NCBI GenBank assembly: GCA_012976225.1
Contig: JAAVVG010000002.1
Span: 1,178,001 to 1,242,000 of the forward strand
DNA length: 64,000 bases
Reading direction: 5' to 3'
Source of the DNA: Golubevia sp. BC0850
Lineage: Eukaryota; Basidiomycota; Exobasidiomycetes; Golubeviales; Golubeviaceae
Under the pieces are notes generated by a model. That model searched no databases and was not told the origin of the DNA. It was given only the letters and a program-made list of their open reading frames with translations. Shown in pieces: positions 1-14,000 of this stretch (position 1 is its first letter; each line of letters begins with the position of its first letter). Position numbers and translations under genes: made by a program.

Positions 1-255
1 CAAGCAGGAGATCCCAAGAGAGATCGAGGAGATGGGACAATATGGAGGTGGAGGCGGAAGAGGTGGACGTGGATTCAGAGGTGGTCGCGGAGGCGGTGAG
101 TTTTGGAGAGAGGTAGGGGGACAAAGTAGATTCCGCTCGAACGTCACTGACTTCTTCCTCTTCTCCACCGCCATCACTCTGCTTTCTCAGGACGTGGCGG
201 AGGAAGAGGTGGTTCAGGAGCGAACTCATATGGATCCTCCGGTTCCAGGTGGTAG
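1..255 (+). CDS. DEAD-box RNA helicase C-terminus (DBP2/DDX5-like), partial
   Basis: This is the 3' end of a gene entering from the left. The first exon reads in frame from base 2 to base 95. An intron runs 96-190 (GTGAGT donor, TTTCTCAG acceptor) and a second exon runs 191-255 to TAG. The visible residues begin KQEIPREIEEMGQYGGGG and continue as an RGG/GGR-rich tail ending SSGSRW. An acidic-aromatic linker followed by an RGG box closing on an aromatic residue is how fungal Dbp2-type helicases end; they act in rRNA processing, mRNP assembly and nonsense-mediated decay. The helicase core lies outside the window, so the family call rests on the tail alone; another RGG-tailed RNA-binding protein is possible. 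Confidence 0.6.
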
Positions 256-1032
256 ACGAGAGCGGTCGTCGGACCATTCTCTCTCAAGTCACGGTCTCCT
301 ATTTCGCCTCTCTTTTCTTTACCGTCCAGTCTACTCTCTCCTTCCCTTTGCTAGTCTATTTTATCTTCTTCAAGGTCATTCTTCCAAAATCGATGTCGTC
401 GACGTCACAACTCTTCTTTTTCTTTTATAATCCAGTATTCTTTCTCTGCTTGTAACTATCATTCCCGGTCCTCAAAATGCATATAACAAATAGAATTTCG
501 TCCATTCTCTCTCTTTCTGTATGTTATTGATCTGGTTTCACAGTCGACTGTTGTTCGAGGGAGATGAGCAATTCCGTCGATTCAAATGGCATGCTCACTC
601 TGAGGAAAGAGGAAGATTCCATTGCCTATAGTATCTTTGAAGCTGTGTGCTGTATCTCACCCCAGCTCTCAGCTCTTCCAAGAGAAGATCCCAATCGAAT
701 TTGAAGCATCTCCTGCCTTGGTATAGTTTTGACGAGCTCTCAATCTTCTTCATGCCTCTTTTTTGTTCTCCTCTGTATTACAGCTGGTATCCGTTGGGAG
801 CTTTCCAAAAGTGAAAGACTTGTTGGGTCCCCCAGCTGAAGATCTCTTCAGCGATGACAATCGCAACATCTAATGGAAGATTGTCCAAAGCATCAGGTCG
901 ATCCTTTCCTGATTTCTTCTTCGATTTTTGACTTTGAGGCGCCATCCGATTTAGAGGTGTTGGTTGTGTGAGAGCTCTTTTCCCTTTCTTCTTCTTCTTC
1001 TCTCCCCTCCCAGTCGAACCCTCGTCTTCAAA
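256..1032. other. Gap with an unresolved small gene on one strand
   Basis: The left part (256-540) is pyrimidine-rich 3' flank of the helicase gene. Two readings compete from about 560 to 945. On the plus strand an open segment ending at 720 joins in phase, across a 63-nt intron-like stretch (721-783, GTATAG donor, pyrimidine-rich TTACAG acceptor), to an exon ending FSDDNRNI and TAA at 870; no ATG exon joins it cleanly. On the minus strand an ATG at 945 opens a lysine-rich start followed by LDNLPLDVAIVIAEEIFSWG, with no stop until about 781 but no convincing donor. I cannot identify either product. Bases 946-1032 are the short 5' flank of the next gene. Confidence 0.35.
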
Positions 1033-4000
1033 ATGACGCCTTCAGATCAACCTCTGAATGGAAGGCAAGATGATCAGTACCCACCAGTTCGGCTTCCTGG
1101 CTTCATAGATGCAACTCCGTTGTTCTTACAGGCTTCAAATCGTGAGAATCGCAAAGAGTCCAGAGAGCAACACCCGACAGTTACGTTACAGCTCTTTCTG
1201 CCTCTCTCTGATGACTATACTGACTACTACCCTTCCTTTTTCGATCTGTTTCTGTTTGCACAACTCATCAAACCGCTCATCTTGCGCTTCTCACCACCAT
1301 CTTTGGCTCCATCCGCTTCTCTTGCACCAAAGAACTCGAACCTTCCCAACTCGTTCACAGCGCTGGGTTCACAATGATGGACGCAATGGCTGCAATTCAA
1401 GTGAGAAATTTTGCTTATATCGAACTCTGGACATAGTTTACGCGCTGAACTAGACAGTAGAAGCTCACTTCAACTCTCTCCTTCTTCCATCGCAGGTCTT
1501 AGATCCCAGAATGGATTCCGGAATGGATCCTCCAGTCTCGCAGGATATACAAATTCTAAATAACGTCTCTTCCAAAGATTTTGGTGTTCAGTCTACGTCC
1601 TCCGATGCTACTGGAAAGGAACCTACGCCTTTCACTGCAACTTTCGATTTAGAGAAACATCCGAACTCTGCTCTCGCCGTGGATGAGGTCTGTTGGATCA
1701 TGGACGCTACTGCCGCTAGGGAGGTGAGCATCATTCTGTTAACTTCTTTCGAGCGTTACATGAACGCGGCGCAGTGGAAAGTTACAGATTACCTGTACTC
1801 ATCTCTTCCCTCCCTCGTTTCTTTTTCCTTTCGTTCAAAGGTCGCTTTTCACCAAGGTGCCTCTTTAGCTCAAACACTTTATACATGCTTATATGTTCAT
1901 CAACTCTCTTCACCTTCAAATTCGCAAACACCACAACAGACCGGGTTCGCTTCTGCTTCTACTGATCAAGAACCTTCCAGCAGTTCTGAACCCGCAACTT
2001 TACCTCCTAAAGAACTAACGAACCTAGTGCTCTCATCTTATTTAAAAGGGCTTCTAGCTTGTCACGCTTTAGTTTGGGAAGAGCTTTGTTCTGGGAATGT
2101 GGTCGAGGTAAGTTCCTTCCACAGTTCCACATCTGTTCTCCTTCAATTGCCTCTTGGCTCTCTTCTGCCCTCCTTTCTTCCCTTTGATCCTGATCCCTTC
2201 TTCTCTTTGTCCTAACATCACTTGCTTCCTTGCCATTTCTCTCTTTCATGCTTTGCTTACCTGACTCCCGACTTAAACCAGAACGAAGATTTCAACGGAG
2301 ATCTCGCGGGACTTCCACTTCTCGAAGAATATATCGAATCTATGGGAACTCAAGGATCCCCTAAGGCAGCTAGGAAGAAAATTGAAGAGACGATCTTGGC
2401 GATCGATGAAGCTAGATTATGGGTGGAGGAGTGCAAAGGTTAGTAGCGTCAAGAAGGTTTGAATGAAAGCAAAACGCCAGAGGAATCTAGTAGGCACTGA
2501 CATTTCGGTTCGTCCAACTCTTCTTCTAAATTGATGAAATTAGATATGAAAAGTCTTTCCGAAGAAGATGCAAGAGCCTTGGAGGTCAGACTGCGATTTA
2601 GAAAGGTAAATTACAGACCTCATGAAACAACATGAGACAACTTCAGTATCGCAGTTTCTAACCTTTCTCTCTCTTTTCATTTCCATGACTCGATCTCAAA
2701 GGAGCTCCTTTTCACCATCATCGTTTCTAAACCATCGCTTCAAGTCTCCTCCGAAATCATCTCCAGAGTGTCATCGGTGCTGGAAAACCTTTCTTCAATC
2801 TATCACAATCCTCTTTCAACATCAAGGTCTCCTCCATCTTCAAGACTCCGAACCTCCCAAAGGTCGATTTTCGATCCTACTCTAGCTAGAAAGTTGCCAT
2901 CTCCGACACCTCCACGAGAAGCCATACTTCCGAACGAAAAAGAGATTGTCGCTTTTTGGAAGAAAATCTGCGAGGATTTGAAAGAGTTGGCTAAAGCCGG
3001 CGAGGTGGGAGGAATTTGGGGAGATGTTGAAGCTTGGAGAGTGAGTGTTATCTCCTCGAGAATGAAGTTTGGTCGGGTATATAGTGACTGACCTGAAGTT
3101 TCCCCTTCCCTTTCTTCCACTTCGGATAAAAGATGCTGCTCACCATGCAGGCTTGTGCTTTTCAGACTCAGCCTAGCAGTGCCTGGATTCGTTCTCTTTG
3201 GCAAGTGCGTTCTTCAAATGTCTCATCTGCATCGCCGCGTCTCGAGACTCGAGTCGAGCTGACTTTTCTCCTTTCCCCTTCCTTACCCTCTCGAAACAGA
3301 CCTTCGTCTACTCTCCAGGCACCAATTCAACAGGTGGAAATCTACCCCTGGAACATTTATCTAGCTCATTTTTCGAGTTCAAAGCTGGAGTTGAGAAATC
3401 ATTCCTAAGAAGAATAGTCTTAGGAAGTGGCAATATCTTTGAAGAAGATGGAGATGAGAGAAGGAGTATGCTAGGAAGGTCGATTGCTGGCTTCATGGAT
3501 AGAGCTTCTGGGGTGAGTAAAGAACCGCATTCTCCAAACCGTAAAAGATTATAGACTCGCTGATCTTGCCCTTTTTCTTCTTCTCTGTCGCGAACGAAAC
3601 AGCAAATGGTCAATTATTTTAGCATCTTCTCGCAGAACAGGTCAAGACAAAAGCGAAGCTTTGCGAAAGCATATGGAAGCTTGGTGGAATTGACGACTCA
3701 GGCTTCTGATCTCGGCAAACGGATCTCTGAAGTCATCTCAGTGGGTCCTTGTTATCTTGAAAGTCGATGCTGTCCATCTCTACCGTCTCACAGTTCCACC
3801 TCCCTTTCCTTTTCTACCCCTTAGCCTCTTCCATTTCATCAAGATACGATTTTTGCTTCTCTCCAGACTTTGGCTCTAGAATTAATGCAGCATTTAATCT
3901 TCTCAGGCTTTGAACTTCAACTTTATCGATTGGACGAGTGGTACTGTATCTACTGGATGGGAAACAAGGTTTTCGAAGAGCATATGCAGACTCTGAATGG

Positions 4001-4894
4001 GCTTCTGCAAGATCGAAGAGATAGGCTGAATTGGAAAGGAGGTGACGAACGAGCCGGTCTGACAGAAAAGGAAATAAGAAGCTTGGAATCAATCGACTTT
4101 CTTGAGAGCCAAGTCGAAATGATCCAGGCTCTTCATAATGCTTCTGCTGGGATGATGGAGGTGAGTTGATTTCTTCAGCCTTCTACATCTTCTAATGTTC
4201 ACTCTTCTCATTATCTTCCTCTCGCTCTATCGTCTCGTCTACAGATGCTTCGAGCCACGTCTTCATCTTCCAAACCTTCCTTCCCGCTTTCTTCCTCGTC
4301 AACCTCTTCTTCTACCTATCCTTCCTCTCTTTCGCTGGAAAAATCGACCTTTCTACTACGGTTCAAGTTTCTCAATCCGAGCTCTTCAACCCCAGCACTC
4401 AATCAAGTCGAGAACTTCTTCTGGCCTTCGTGGGTGGAAGAAAGAACGAGATCCGTTCTTGTGCAAGACTCTGAATCATTAAAACTCAGCATCAAGTTCT
4501 TCGAGGAAGCCACTGATGTTTTAGAAAAGTTGATGAAGAGGAGTGGAAGAGAGAGGAAAACGGAGCTGTGCGAAGCAAGATTCGGAGAGGTGAGTTGAAG
4601 AGACGACACTGGACGACACTATTGCGTTTAGGAATTTGCTCACCTTCTTTTCTTTGGGCTCTCTTTCTCCCAATTCATCAGCTTATGAGGGGCTTGAGAA
4701 CCACTTGCCAGAACAATCAAGAGGTCTGCAAAGAGATCGCGGAGATGAGTGAAACGAGACAAGGGCAAGGCAAGGGGTGGAAAGTCGAATGGAGTTGGGA
4801 ACCTCAAACTCGGGGAGAGGATCAAATTCAATTTCAAGCCCAACAGTTTCAGTCGCATCCTTGGTTTCCAGCCGCTAGATTGGTCAAAACCTGA
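1033..4894 (+). CDS. MAK10: NatC N-terminal acetyltransferase auxiliary subunit (MAK10/NAA35)
   Basis: Thirteen exons give 834 aa: 1033-1141, 1333-1400, 1496-1723, 1841-2107, 2282-2438, 2544-2605, 2702-3040, 3133-3204, 3300-3512, 3603-3740, 3867-4160, 4245-4589, 4682-4894. NatC acetylates N-terminal Met-Leu/Ile/Phe proteins at the ribosome; this subunit anchors the complex together with the catalytic Naa30 and Naa38. The family signature is clear: AGFTMMDAMAAIQ followed by VLDPRMDSGMDPP (family EAMSAIE-MMDPKMDAGM), then FHQGASLAQTLYTCLYVHQL and, near residue 560, FELQLYRLDEWYCIYWMGNK. Intron 3 (1724-1840, 117 nt) is a multiple of three and free of stops, so retention would add 39 residues. 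The ATG at 1033 was chosen because it leads in phase into FIDATPLFLQ, the usual N-terminal motif; a further upstream exon cannot be excluded. Confidence 0.9.
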
Positions 4895-5262
4895 ATGCCT
4901 ACAAGTGCTCTAGACACTGTTTTTCCTACTTTCCAGTTTGCTATTTTTATTCGCTCTCGAAATGAACTATACTTTGTTAAGTGTTATGTACCTTCATCTC
5001 AAGGTCACACGATTTCCAAAAGTCGTGAGCCTTTAAACCAGAAGGGGTTACCTTGGTTTCAGTTTAGTTGCTTCTCTAAGACTGAGATCGTGACCGTTGG
5101 AAAGCGGACAAGGGCGAGCAGAAAGAAATTTCAAACGACGGCCATAAAATGATAGTACAGATGAACCTTGATTAATGGGTAGCATGATGAATAGTATTAC
5201 AAATAGTGAAAACATTGACATGGACATAGACCCAGAACAGAGACGAGAGACAGAGTCGACGT
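4895..5262. other. Convergent 3' flanks of MAK10 and histone H4
   Basis: This 368-bp stretch lies between two converging stop codons. It holds AT-rich 3' untranslated sequence and short chance open frames only. I see no RNA gene or repeat in it. Confidence 0.5.
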
Positions 5263-6708
<1,446 letters not shown>

Positions 6709-7488
6709 GCACTTTCATCTTAGATCTTTTGTATTCCTTTTCCATTCTCTCTGGTGATCATTAGAAGTTCGCGTTCTTTCATACCTGTTTTGCCATCTGG
6801 TTCTATCATGTAATTTTACTCAGTCTCACAATTTATTCACCTGTCTCCATCTTTGCTTTCGACTTCGACTGATCTAGGTATTTGTGACGAAGCTTCTAGA
6901 GAACCTCATGGTGGGAGACGTTGGGAGAAGATATCGAGTCCCTGGAGGTGTAATTCGGATAGAAAGGAGAGCTCTCTTTTGGCCCAAGATGAAGTCAAAT
7001 CTCACCTTTGAAATCGAATTCTTGTTCTGTCAGCCCCGAGTCTGGCCATGAGATGAAAGCAAACTAGAGTTTGAGACAAATCGTTTGGAACTATGATGGA
7101 AAGAGAAGAATACCTTCCAGAGAATCGAGATATTCTAGTCTTTCAGGAACAGCTTTGTTCTCTTTTCTCTTTCGTTTCAGTTCCAATTTGGTTCAATTTC
7201 AAATCTGTTTACAAGTGAATTTCAGAGAGATGACCATTGATCACTTTGATAGAGATATAGTCAAGAAAGGGAGCTTCCCAAATAAAAAGGCGCTCCTACC
7301 AACACTCCCCATCTCTATTTCTTATCACTCTCCCTAGTTCTCTTCTTATAAACATCCGGAGTTTCCAATCTGTCTCCTAAAGACCACATTCCACGTTTAG
7401 CGGCTCTGAAAACCAAGACCAAACGCAAAAGATAAAGTAAAGGTCGAATCAGTAAAAAGCCTTTCCCTTTCCCCTTTTTTCTCAAAAC
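6709..7488. other. Convergent gap between H3 and LCL3
   Basis: This 780-bp stretch separates the H3 stop codon from the LCL3 stop codon. It contains AT-rich flanks and an open frame at about 7071-7337 with no recognisable motif, no intron signals and low-complexity composition. I see no supported gene here. Confidence 0.4.
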
Positions 7489-8681
7489 TCACTTGGCCTT
7501 TTTCTCAGCCCTCTCCAATTTTGCTCTCCCACTTTGAGCCTTACTGAAAAGTCTTGCGAAGAAATCTGCACTTCCATAAGCCGCGCCAGTGGCAGTATAA
7601 ACGCTTGCTAGACCTTCTTTGACTAGAGCTAGGGAAACGTTTGTTCGTCCGAAGATGTAGGGTGGGAGAAAGACGTAGGGAGTTCCTACCTGGAAGAAAG
7701 AGAAGGTTTTGAGAGATTAGTTGCAGTGGGGAAAAAGGGGGGGGAGGGAAAGGGAGGGAAGAGGGAACTTACTAGACGTTTGTATTGATCGACGTGAGAG
7801 ACCTGAGGGAGAGAGAGATAGACGAGATTAGAATCGAAGTTAGATCTTCCTTCGGAAAAGTTGAGAGTTCACTTCAAATTCGAGAGAGCTCGAGAGGAGA
7901 AACAACCTCCAAAGTATCTCCTCTCCATTCTTCAATTCTTCCCCGCTTGTTTTTCTTCGCCAATCTTCTCTAGCACCTCTCATCAACTAGCTCACTCACC
8001 TCTACCCAAACCGATCTGCCCTCTACCAGCTGTTTCAACTTTGCCTTTGCCTCCTTTGAGAAAGGTTGAGCTTCATGACCGAAATGAGCCGATTCGGGAG
8101 CGTCTGCACCTGCTAACCGTACTGAGAGTGTGTTATCCTTGAGAGCAGCTGTAGTGTTCGGAGTTCTATAAATTAGATTTCGAAGGATAGGAGGTCCTGG
8201 AGTGTGGTACTGATTGGGAGAGGGGGGAAGAAGTGAGTTGAGCTTGGCTGCTTAGAGCGATAACACACAAGGGTGTGAGACTCACTAGTCTGAATCCATC
8301 TGCATCACCAACACTATCCAAAGGATGAAAGTAGGGGTTGAAATGAGTGGCTTTCCTTCTCAAAGTGTGTTTGTTGTTGCCCTCGACTCACCTTGTAACT
8401 TTCCCAACCAACATTTTCCTCCATTTGATAACAGCAGGAGTTAGATATTCTGCATTCTTGATTCTCCTTGTATATCTCCAGTGAATTGCGAAAGCCAAAG
8501 CGGTTCCACCTGCAGAAAAGATTCCGACTACGATTGGACTTGATAAGATTGAAGAAGTGAAAGAGTTGAAATCTTTCTCTAACTTCTCAACGTCTACGTC
8601 AACTTTTGATAATTCATCCTTCACTTTTTGAACTCCTTTTGGTTTTGGATCGTTATCGGAGGTGAATGGTATCCATCCCAT
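7489..8681 (-). CDS. LCL3: Mitochondrial SNase-family endonuclease LCL3
   Basis: Five exons on the minus strand (8392-8681, 8286-8313, 8000-8209, 7773-7802, 7489-7689) give 252 aa. A membrane segment at about residues 46-66 (SSPIVVGIFSAGGTALAFAI) precedes a staphylococcal-nuclease-type domain. The family start LVGKVTSVGDADGFRLYHTP spans three exons. Candidate catalytic residues by analogy to staphylococcal nuclease are R137 and E145 in VRLAGADAPE, and R185 in DQYKRLVG. The C-terminus has the typical basic AKLERAEKKAK run. Lcl3 is a membrane-anchored, probably Ca-dependent nuclease of the mitochondrial periphery, poorly characterised. Two exons are only 28 and 30 nt. The start lies 85 bp from the divergent RFT1 start, so the two share a promoter region. 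Confidence 0.9.
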
Positions 8682-8766
8682 TGGAGTTGTGATTGGCTTT
8701 CAAGGTTTGAATTGCAGTCAAAGTGTTGCTCTCACTCTTCGTCCTTCTCCCACTCGAGTCGTCGAT

Positions 8767-10736
8767 ATGAGTTCGACTTCATCTGGAGCGATCTCTTTGA
8801 TTTTACTTCAAGTTTCTTCAAGATTAGTAACTTTCATTTTGAATCAATCTTTAGTTAGATTAACTTCACCAGCAATCTTTGGAGCAGCTAACATCCAATT
8901 GGAATTACTTCTAAGTTCAATCCTATTCCTTTCCAGAGAAGGTGTTAGATCCGCTTTACTGAGAACAAATTCGTCTGAAGCATCCTCAGCTACTTCGTTG
9001 ACTTCTTCAGATCGTTCCAAGCACAACATTGCATTCTTACCAATTCCAATCGGCGCTTTCATTTCTCTAATAGCAACTTTTCTATACACCGAGAACGCAC
9101 ACTTTTCCTTAAAGTCTCAACCCAATTTCAATCTTTCAGTTTGTTTATATGCTTTAGGTGCTTTGGTTGAGCTATGCTCAGAACCACTTTACATAAGAGC
9201 TCAAACTCAAATGAAGGTCAATCTTAGAGTTAGAGCTGAAGGTTCGGCTGTTTTGGCTAAATGCTTAGTTACTGTCATTACTGTTGCTCTTCCTAGAATG
9301 TCAACTAACAATCCCAAAGTTCAAGAAGCTGGTTTAATAGCTTTTGGCCTTGGTCAGGCCGCTTATGGTTTGGTTACTTTTGGGGTTTACCTTTTGGCAT
9401 ATCTCAAAACCGATGGATTGGAGGGTTTGAAAAATTTGCTTACGATTGAGAAGCCAGTGGAAAAATCAGAGTAAGTTCTTAATTTGCTTAAAATCTCTGA
9501 AAACGAACGATTGACCTAGAAACCTCTTCCCACTCTCAAAAGTCAACTCGTACTTTCTTATTTCGATCCTTCGACATTAAGTCTAGCATGGGCGATGGTG
9601 AAGCAATCGATTCTCAAACATCTCTTAACAGAAGGAGACAAATTTGCAGTTGCAAAACTTGCAACTTTGTCAGATCAAGGAGGTTATGCTCTAGCCAGTA
9701 ATTACGGTAAGTTCTCTCACATCGTTTCCCAGATTCAAAAAGGCCTCTCTAATCTTCTCTTCCCTTCCCTTTCACTTCACAGGTTCTCTAGTAGCTAGAA
9801 TGATCTTCCAACCAATAGAAGAATCTTCTCGCCTAGTCTTCTCCAGAGAACTAGGTTCAGTAGAATCAGAATCTACGAAAGGTTCAAGCTATTCTTTAAC
9901 CTCGCTTCAAAAATCTCAAAATCTCTTATCATCACTTTTCAAACTTCATTTTCTACTTTCTTTATTTTTCTTAACTTTCGGTCCACCGTTATCATTTCCT
10001 CTGCTTTATTTCATAGCGGGTTCAAAATGGTCTTCAACTTCTGCTCCCTCAATTTTAGAAGCTTATTGTTACTATCTTCCGATTATGGGTCTTAATGGTA
10101 TCGTAGAAGCATTTCTTCAAGCTACTGCTAACAAAAAAGATCTGGCCTTTTATTCTAAAATCCTGATTTTCGCAAGTTTGGTTTTTGGTTTCAGTCTTTT
10201 TGGTTTCAATCGATGTGGAACTTCAATTTTAGGTTTGGAGGAAACTCATCCTAAAGAAGTTTTTCTCGTTTGGTCAAGTTCGATTAGTTTGGCTATAAGA
10301 GGTACTTCTTGTTGGGCATATCTGATTAGGTTTTTCATTCATAGTAAAAGAGAACTTGGTACTGTTGATCAGAAAAGATTGGAACTGAAAGGCATTTATC
10401 CTTGGAATCCTTTACCTAGAATTCCAACTTTGATGGTGTTTTTACTTTCTAGAACTGTCTTGAATATCAATTATAGGGATTCCGGAATTCCGAAAGTTGA
10501 GGGGATCAGAGACTTGTTACCTCATTTTAAAGTTGGGGCAGGTTGTTTGGGAGCTTGTTTGATTACTTGGTGAGTTCTTTCAAATAAGGTTTCATGATCG
10601 ATTTTCTTGATGACTTGAATTGTCAATCTTATCCTTTCTTTCTTTGCTTCTCTACAGCCTCATCTTTGAAAGAAGGTCAATCATTCAAAGTCTCTCTGCT
10701 TTGAGAGGTTCTCGAACGAAGACCAAAACAGAATAG
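8767..10736 (+). CDS. RFT1: RFT1, ER oligosaccharide-lipid membrane protein
   Basis: Four exons (8767-9470, 9543-9706, 9783-10569, 10658-10736) give 577 aa. Rft1 is a polytopic ER protein needed for N-glycosylation; it has been linked to flipping of Man5GlcNAc2-PP-dolichol, although its direct flippase role is disputed. Family motifs: LILLQVSSRLVTFILNQ at the N-terminus, FGAANIQLELLLSSILFLSR, ALVELCSEPLYIRAQ, then KQSILKHLLTEGDKFAV across the first intron and CYYLPIMGLNGIVEAF further on. About a dozen hydrophobic segments are visible, as expected of the MATE/MOP fold. The ATG at 8767 precedes the first family helix; an open frame extends upstream to 8662 but lacks homology and overlaps the LCL3 promoter. 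Confidence 0.95.
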
Positions 10737-11001
10737 ATATTCAACCTTTGTAGCCTTTTACACTAGACATGTTAAACTAACATCACTCGTTCAAGCATAC
10801 GATTCTGGAGAGTTTGAAAGGCTTCTTTGTTCTTATGAGACGATATGATTTTGGATATTGACATGACACAGTTCGAGATCTTCTTTCTTTTTCCCCCATT
10901 TTTTCCGTTCTTCTTCTTTCCCTTTCCTTCTTGATCCCTTAATATCCTCTATTACACTACTGACCCTCCCTTCTCTCTCCTCCAACCCCACCAATCGTGC
11001 T
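10737..11001. other. Convergent 3' flanks of RFT1 and TSC1
   Basis: This short gap between two converging stop codons is strongly pyrimidine-rich on the plus strand from about 10880 to 11000. No further feature is visible. Confidence 0.4.
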
Positions 11002-14000
11002 TCACCCCTCTTGTTCCCCCGGTGATTCGTCTACCTTCATTTCATCTCCCGGGTCTAGCCTCTCATCGCCACCTGTCAAAGGCGTGGGCAAGTTCAAAGG
11101 AACGATCTCCTCCTCAGCAATCCCAACTGGTGGTCCACTTGCAGCCATCCTGCTACTTCCAGGAGCAGAAACCGTAACTGAGTTCCTATCGATCAAGTCA
11201 TGCAATCTCGATTGCTCTTTATCTTGATTCAAAAGCCTAATCCTAGCACTTTGATATGCCTTTTCCGCTTCCAAAGAATCAACTCTTGAACTCTTGTCTT
11301 GCAATTGAGTCGAAAGTTTCTCAATAGTAGCTCTTAATTCCAAATTTTCTTGTTGGAATTTCCTTTCATCTCCTAGATTCTTCCTTTCTTCAAGTTTGGA
11401 ATGTTGATCTTCAGCTGCTTTCTTCCTTGCTTGAGATTTGGAGAGTTCAGCAATCTTGTTCCCAGCTAGTCTAAGTTCATTTTCTAATCTATCGATTTTC
11501 CTCTCTGAAATCTCTTTCCTAGAAACTTCAATCTTGAGTCCATTTTCAGAACTGACTAACATCATTTCCATCTCTTTCCACCTATTCAAAAGAATCTCCA
11601 TTTCCTTTCTTTGCTCTTCATACTTTCTAACATCATCATCCCAATAACTTAGACAAGTTGACAATTGACTAATCTTATCCTCATAGTTCTTGATCTTCAA
11701 AATCTTAGGTTGACTCTCCTTCAATTCCGTTTCTATTTCGAAGAGATTAGCTCCAAGTTCTTGAAGTCTGTTAGTTTGATCTTTGATGATTCCTTCAGCA
11801 GTCTCGAGTTTAGCTCTACTCTCTCTGGCTTCATTAGTCCAGCTCTTCTTCTCATCTCTAAAGACCTTCAACTTGGCATTGAGTTCATTCGTCCAACTAA
11901 CTTGTCTTGCCGTCGTTCGAGTTGCTTCTGCTCTTTGTCTTTCTTGAGAAGTTAGAGCTGCAGAGAGCTGAGCTCTAAGAGATCTGACCGATTGATAAAG
12001 ATTTTGTCTCTCTGCTTCTAGAGCCGTGTCTGAAATCCTATCTCTATGTAACCTACCTATATGTCTTAGGTGTTGCTCTTTTAGGTAGAGTTCAAAGTTG
12101 AGCTCGTTTCTTAGCAACAGGTTCTCTCGTTGAAGATAAGACAGTTCAGTGTAAACTTCAGATCTTGCTGGTCTTAGTTGAGGAGAAGCTGTGACATTTG
12201 AGTGAGCATAAGTCGATAGAACTGGAGATCCATGATTCAAGACGTTCGACTGAGAAGCTGAAGCTGAAAGTGGATGAATGAAGTGATTTTTCGGTGGAGC
12301 TGCCAGAGCAGGAGCGGAGGTGAAAGTGGAAGGAGTGACGTTTGCGTATTGGATTGGATGAGACTGAGTGGAAGTTTGATTTGAAAGTAGGGACATTGCA
12401 GAGGAAAGAGATCCAGACCTGTTCCTACTTCTCCTTGGACCTATAGTTTCTCCTCCGATGGTCGGTGAAGGTGGACTCGAGACGGAGACATCTAAGTTGG
12501 TTCGGTTCGAGATGCCTCCACTCGAAGAGCTAGAGGCCGTCATGACTGGAGCAGCTAAACCAGATCTAACCTGAGGTAAGTTGGCGAGGAATTGCTGTTG
12601 AACTCCAGCGCTCGTCAGAACTCCTGATTGAATCGGAGGCAGAGAACCCCACGTCGAAGACCTACTCATGCGAGTTTGAGTTCCGGAGGCATCACTTGGC
12701 TGGTGTCCGAAGATAGGTGGAGGTGGGAAGGAAGTCCCCATACTTGTAGATGCGATTGCAGCAGCTCCTAGAGGCGGCAGGGGAGCACCAGATCGAAGAG
12801 TAGCGTACGTTGATAGAATCTCGTCTGCGTCGACAGTAGGTCTGACCCCTCGGAAAGGAGCCATGCTGTTAGAAGGTCGATGTGATTCATGAGGTCCTTC
12901 CGAAGCCTGAGAGAACTGAGAAGAGACGCTTCGCTGATGGAAGTGACCTTTCGCTCCTCCTCCGACTCTAGCCCCTCGAGGAGAAGCAGAGTGATCGAAA
13001 GACATTTCATCCGACCCTATCCTCTCCCTTTTATGACGCATTGAAGTTTCAGCAGTCGAAGTTGGAGTTGAGAGATAACCATTTCTTGGAGTTGAGAATT
13101 GATTGACTCTTGAAGAGCCTTCATTGTCTTCAATCGGTCGATGCCAACTTCCTAAATAGAGACTACTACATTCAGCAGTGATGTCAGCAGCGTCATGTTG
13201 CATCCATCTCATCTTGTCACAGATCTCACTTTCAGCGCTTAGCTGGATGAGAGCTGGATGTAAGATGTGTCTTCTTAGAATCGGAGCGCATCTAGCTTGA
13301 ATAGAGGCTTCGTCCATCAGATCCTCCCAGTCTCCTTCAAAAGGAGAATCGTCATCGTAATTTGCTTTCCTGAGATAGTCGATTGGAGCTCGCAGGAACC
13401 TGATCATGTTGCATGGGAAGAGTCCATAGAGTAAGGTGAAGAATTGAGAGGCGTCTGGAGGTGCAGTAGGAGTAGTATCGAAAGTCGATTCTGTTGAGAG
13501 AGAGCGTCGGAGCAGGAAGTCAGCAAGGCGGGAGATCGAGTGCATGTATGCAAACCTATCAATCTCAACTCACGAAGTCTTCTCCATTCTATGCCTTTGC
13601 GAATGTTCAATCTCCTTCCGATTCTTTCCATTTCACCGAATTCTTCATCGTGTTCCCTTCTCTTCCTGTCCAGGTCATCGCCATCTCCTACTCTGTCTTC
13701 CCAGCCTGGTCCTAGTCTCCTCCAGTCCACTACTCTTGCAAAGATACCCAGTAGAACAGGCAGACCTCCGGCTCCACCACTTGCGATCCAATTTGGAATG
13801 TGAGGTAGAAGAATCACCATGGCTGTTAATGCAAGAGAAGTTAGAGTTTTGCTTGTATCCAATTGAAGAGATAGGACTATGAGCACAGGCAGTCTTGTTG
13901 AAGTGATTCTATAAGCATGATTTGAGTATAATCTCAGGAAGATAGTCAATAGTAGAATTAGAGGGACTCTTGAAGAAGGTTCTGAGAAACTGTCTGCTAA

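Noticed and set aside
8662-8766. Upstream extension of the RFT1 frame to 8662
   Set aside because: The extra residues have no RFT1 similarity and run into the LCL3 promoter; the ATG at 8767 begins the first family helix.
13494-13882. Plus-strand open frames overlapping the TSC1 intron region
   Set aside because: They are antisense to the conserved hamartin domain and have no motif of their own.
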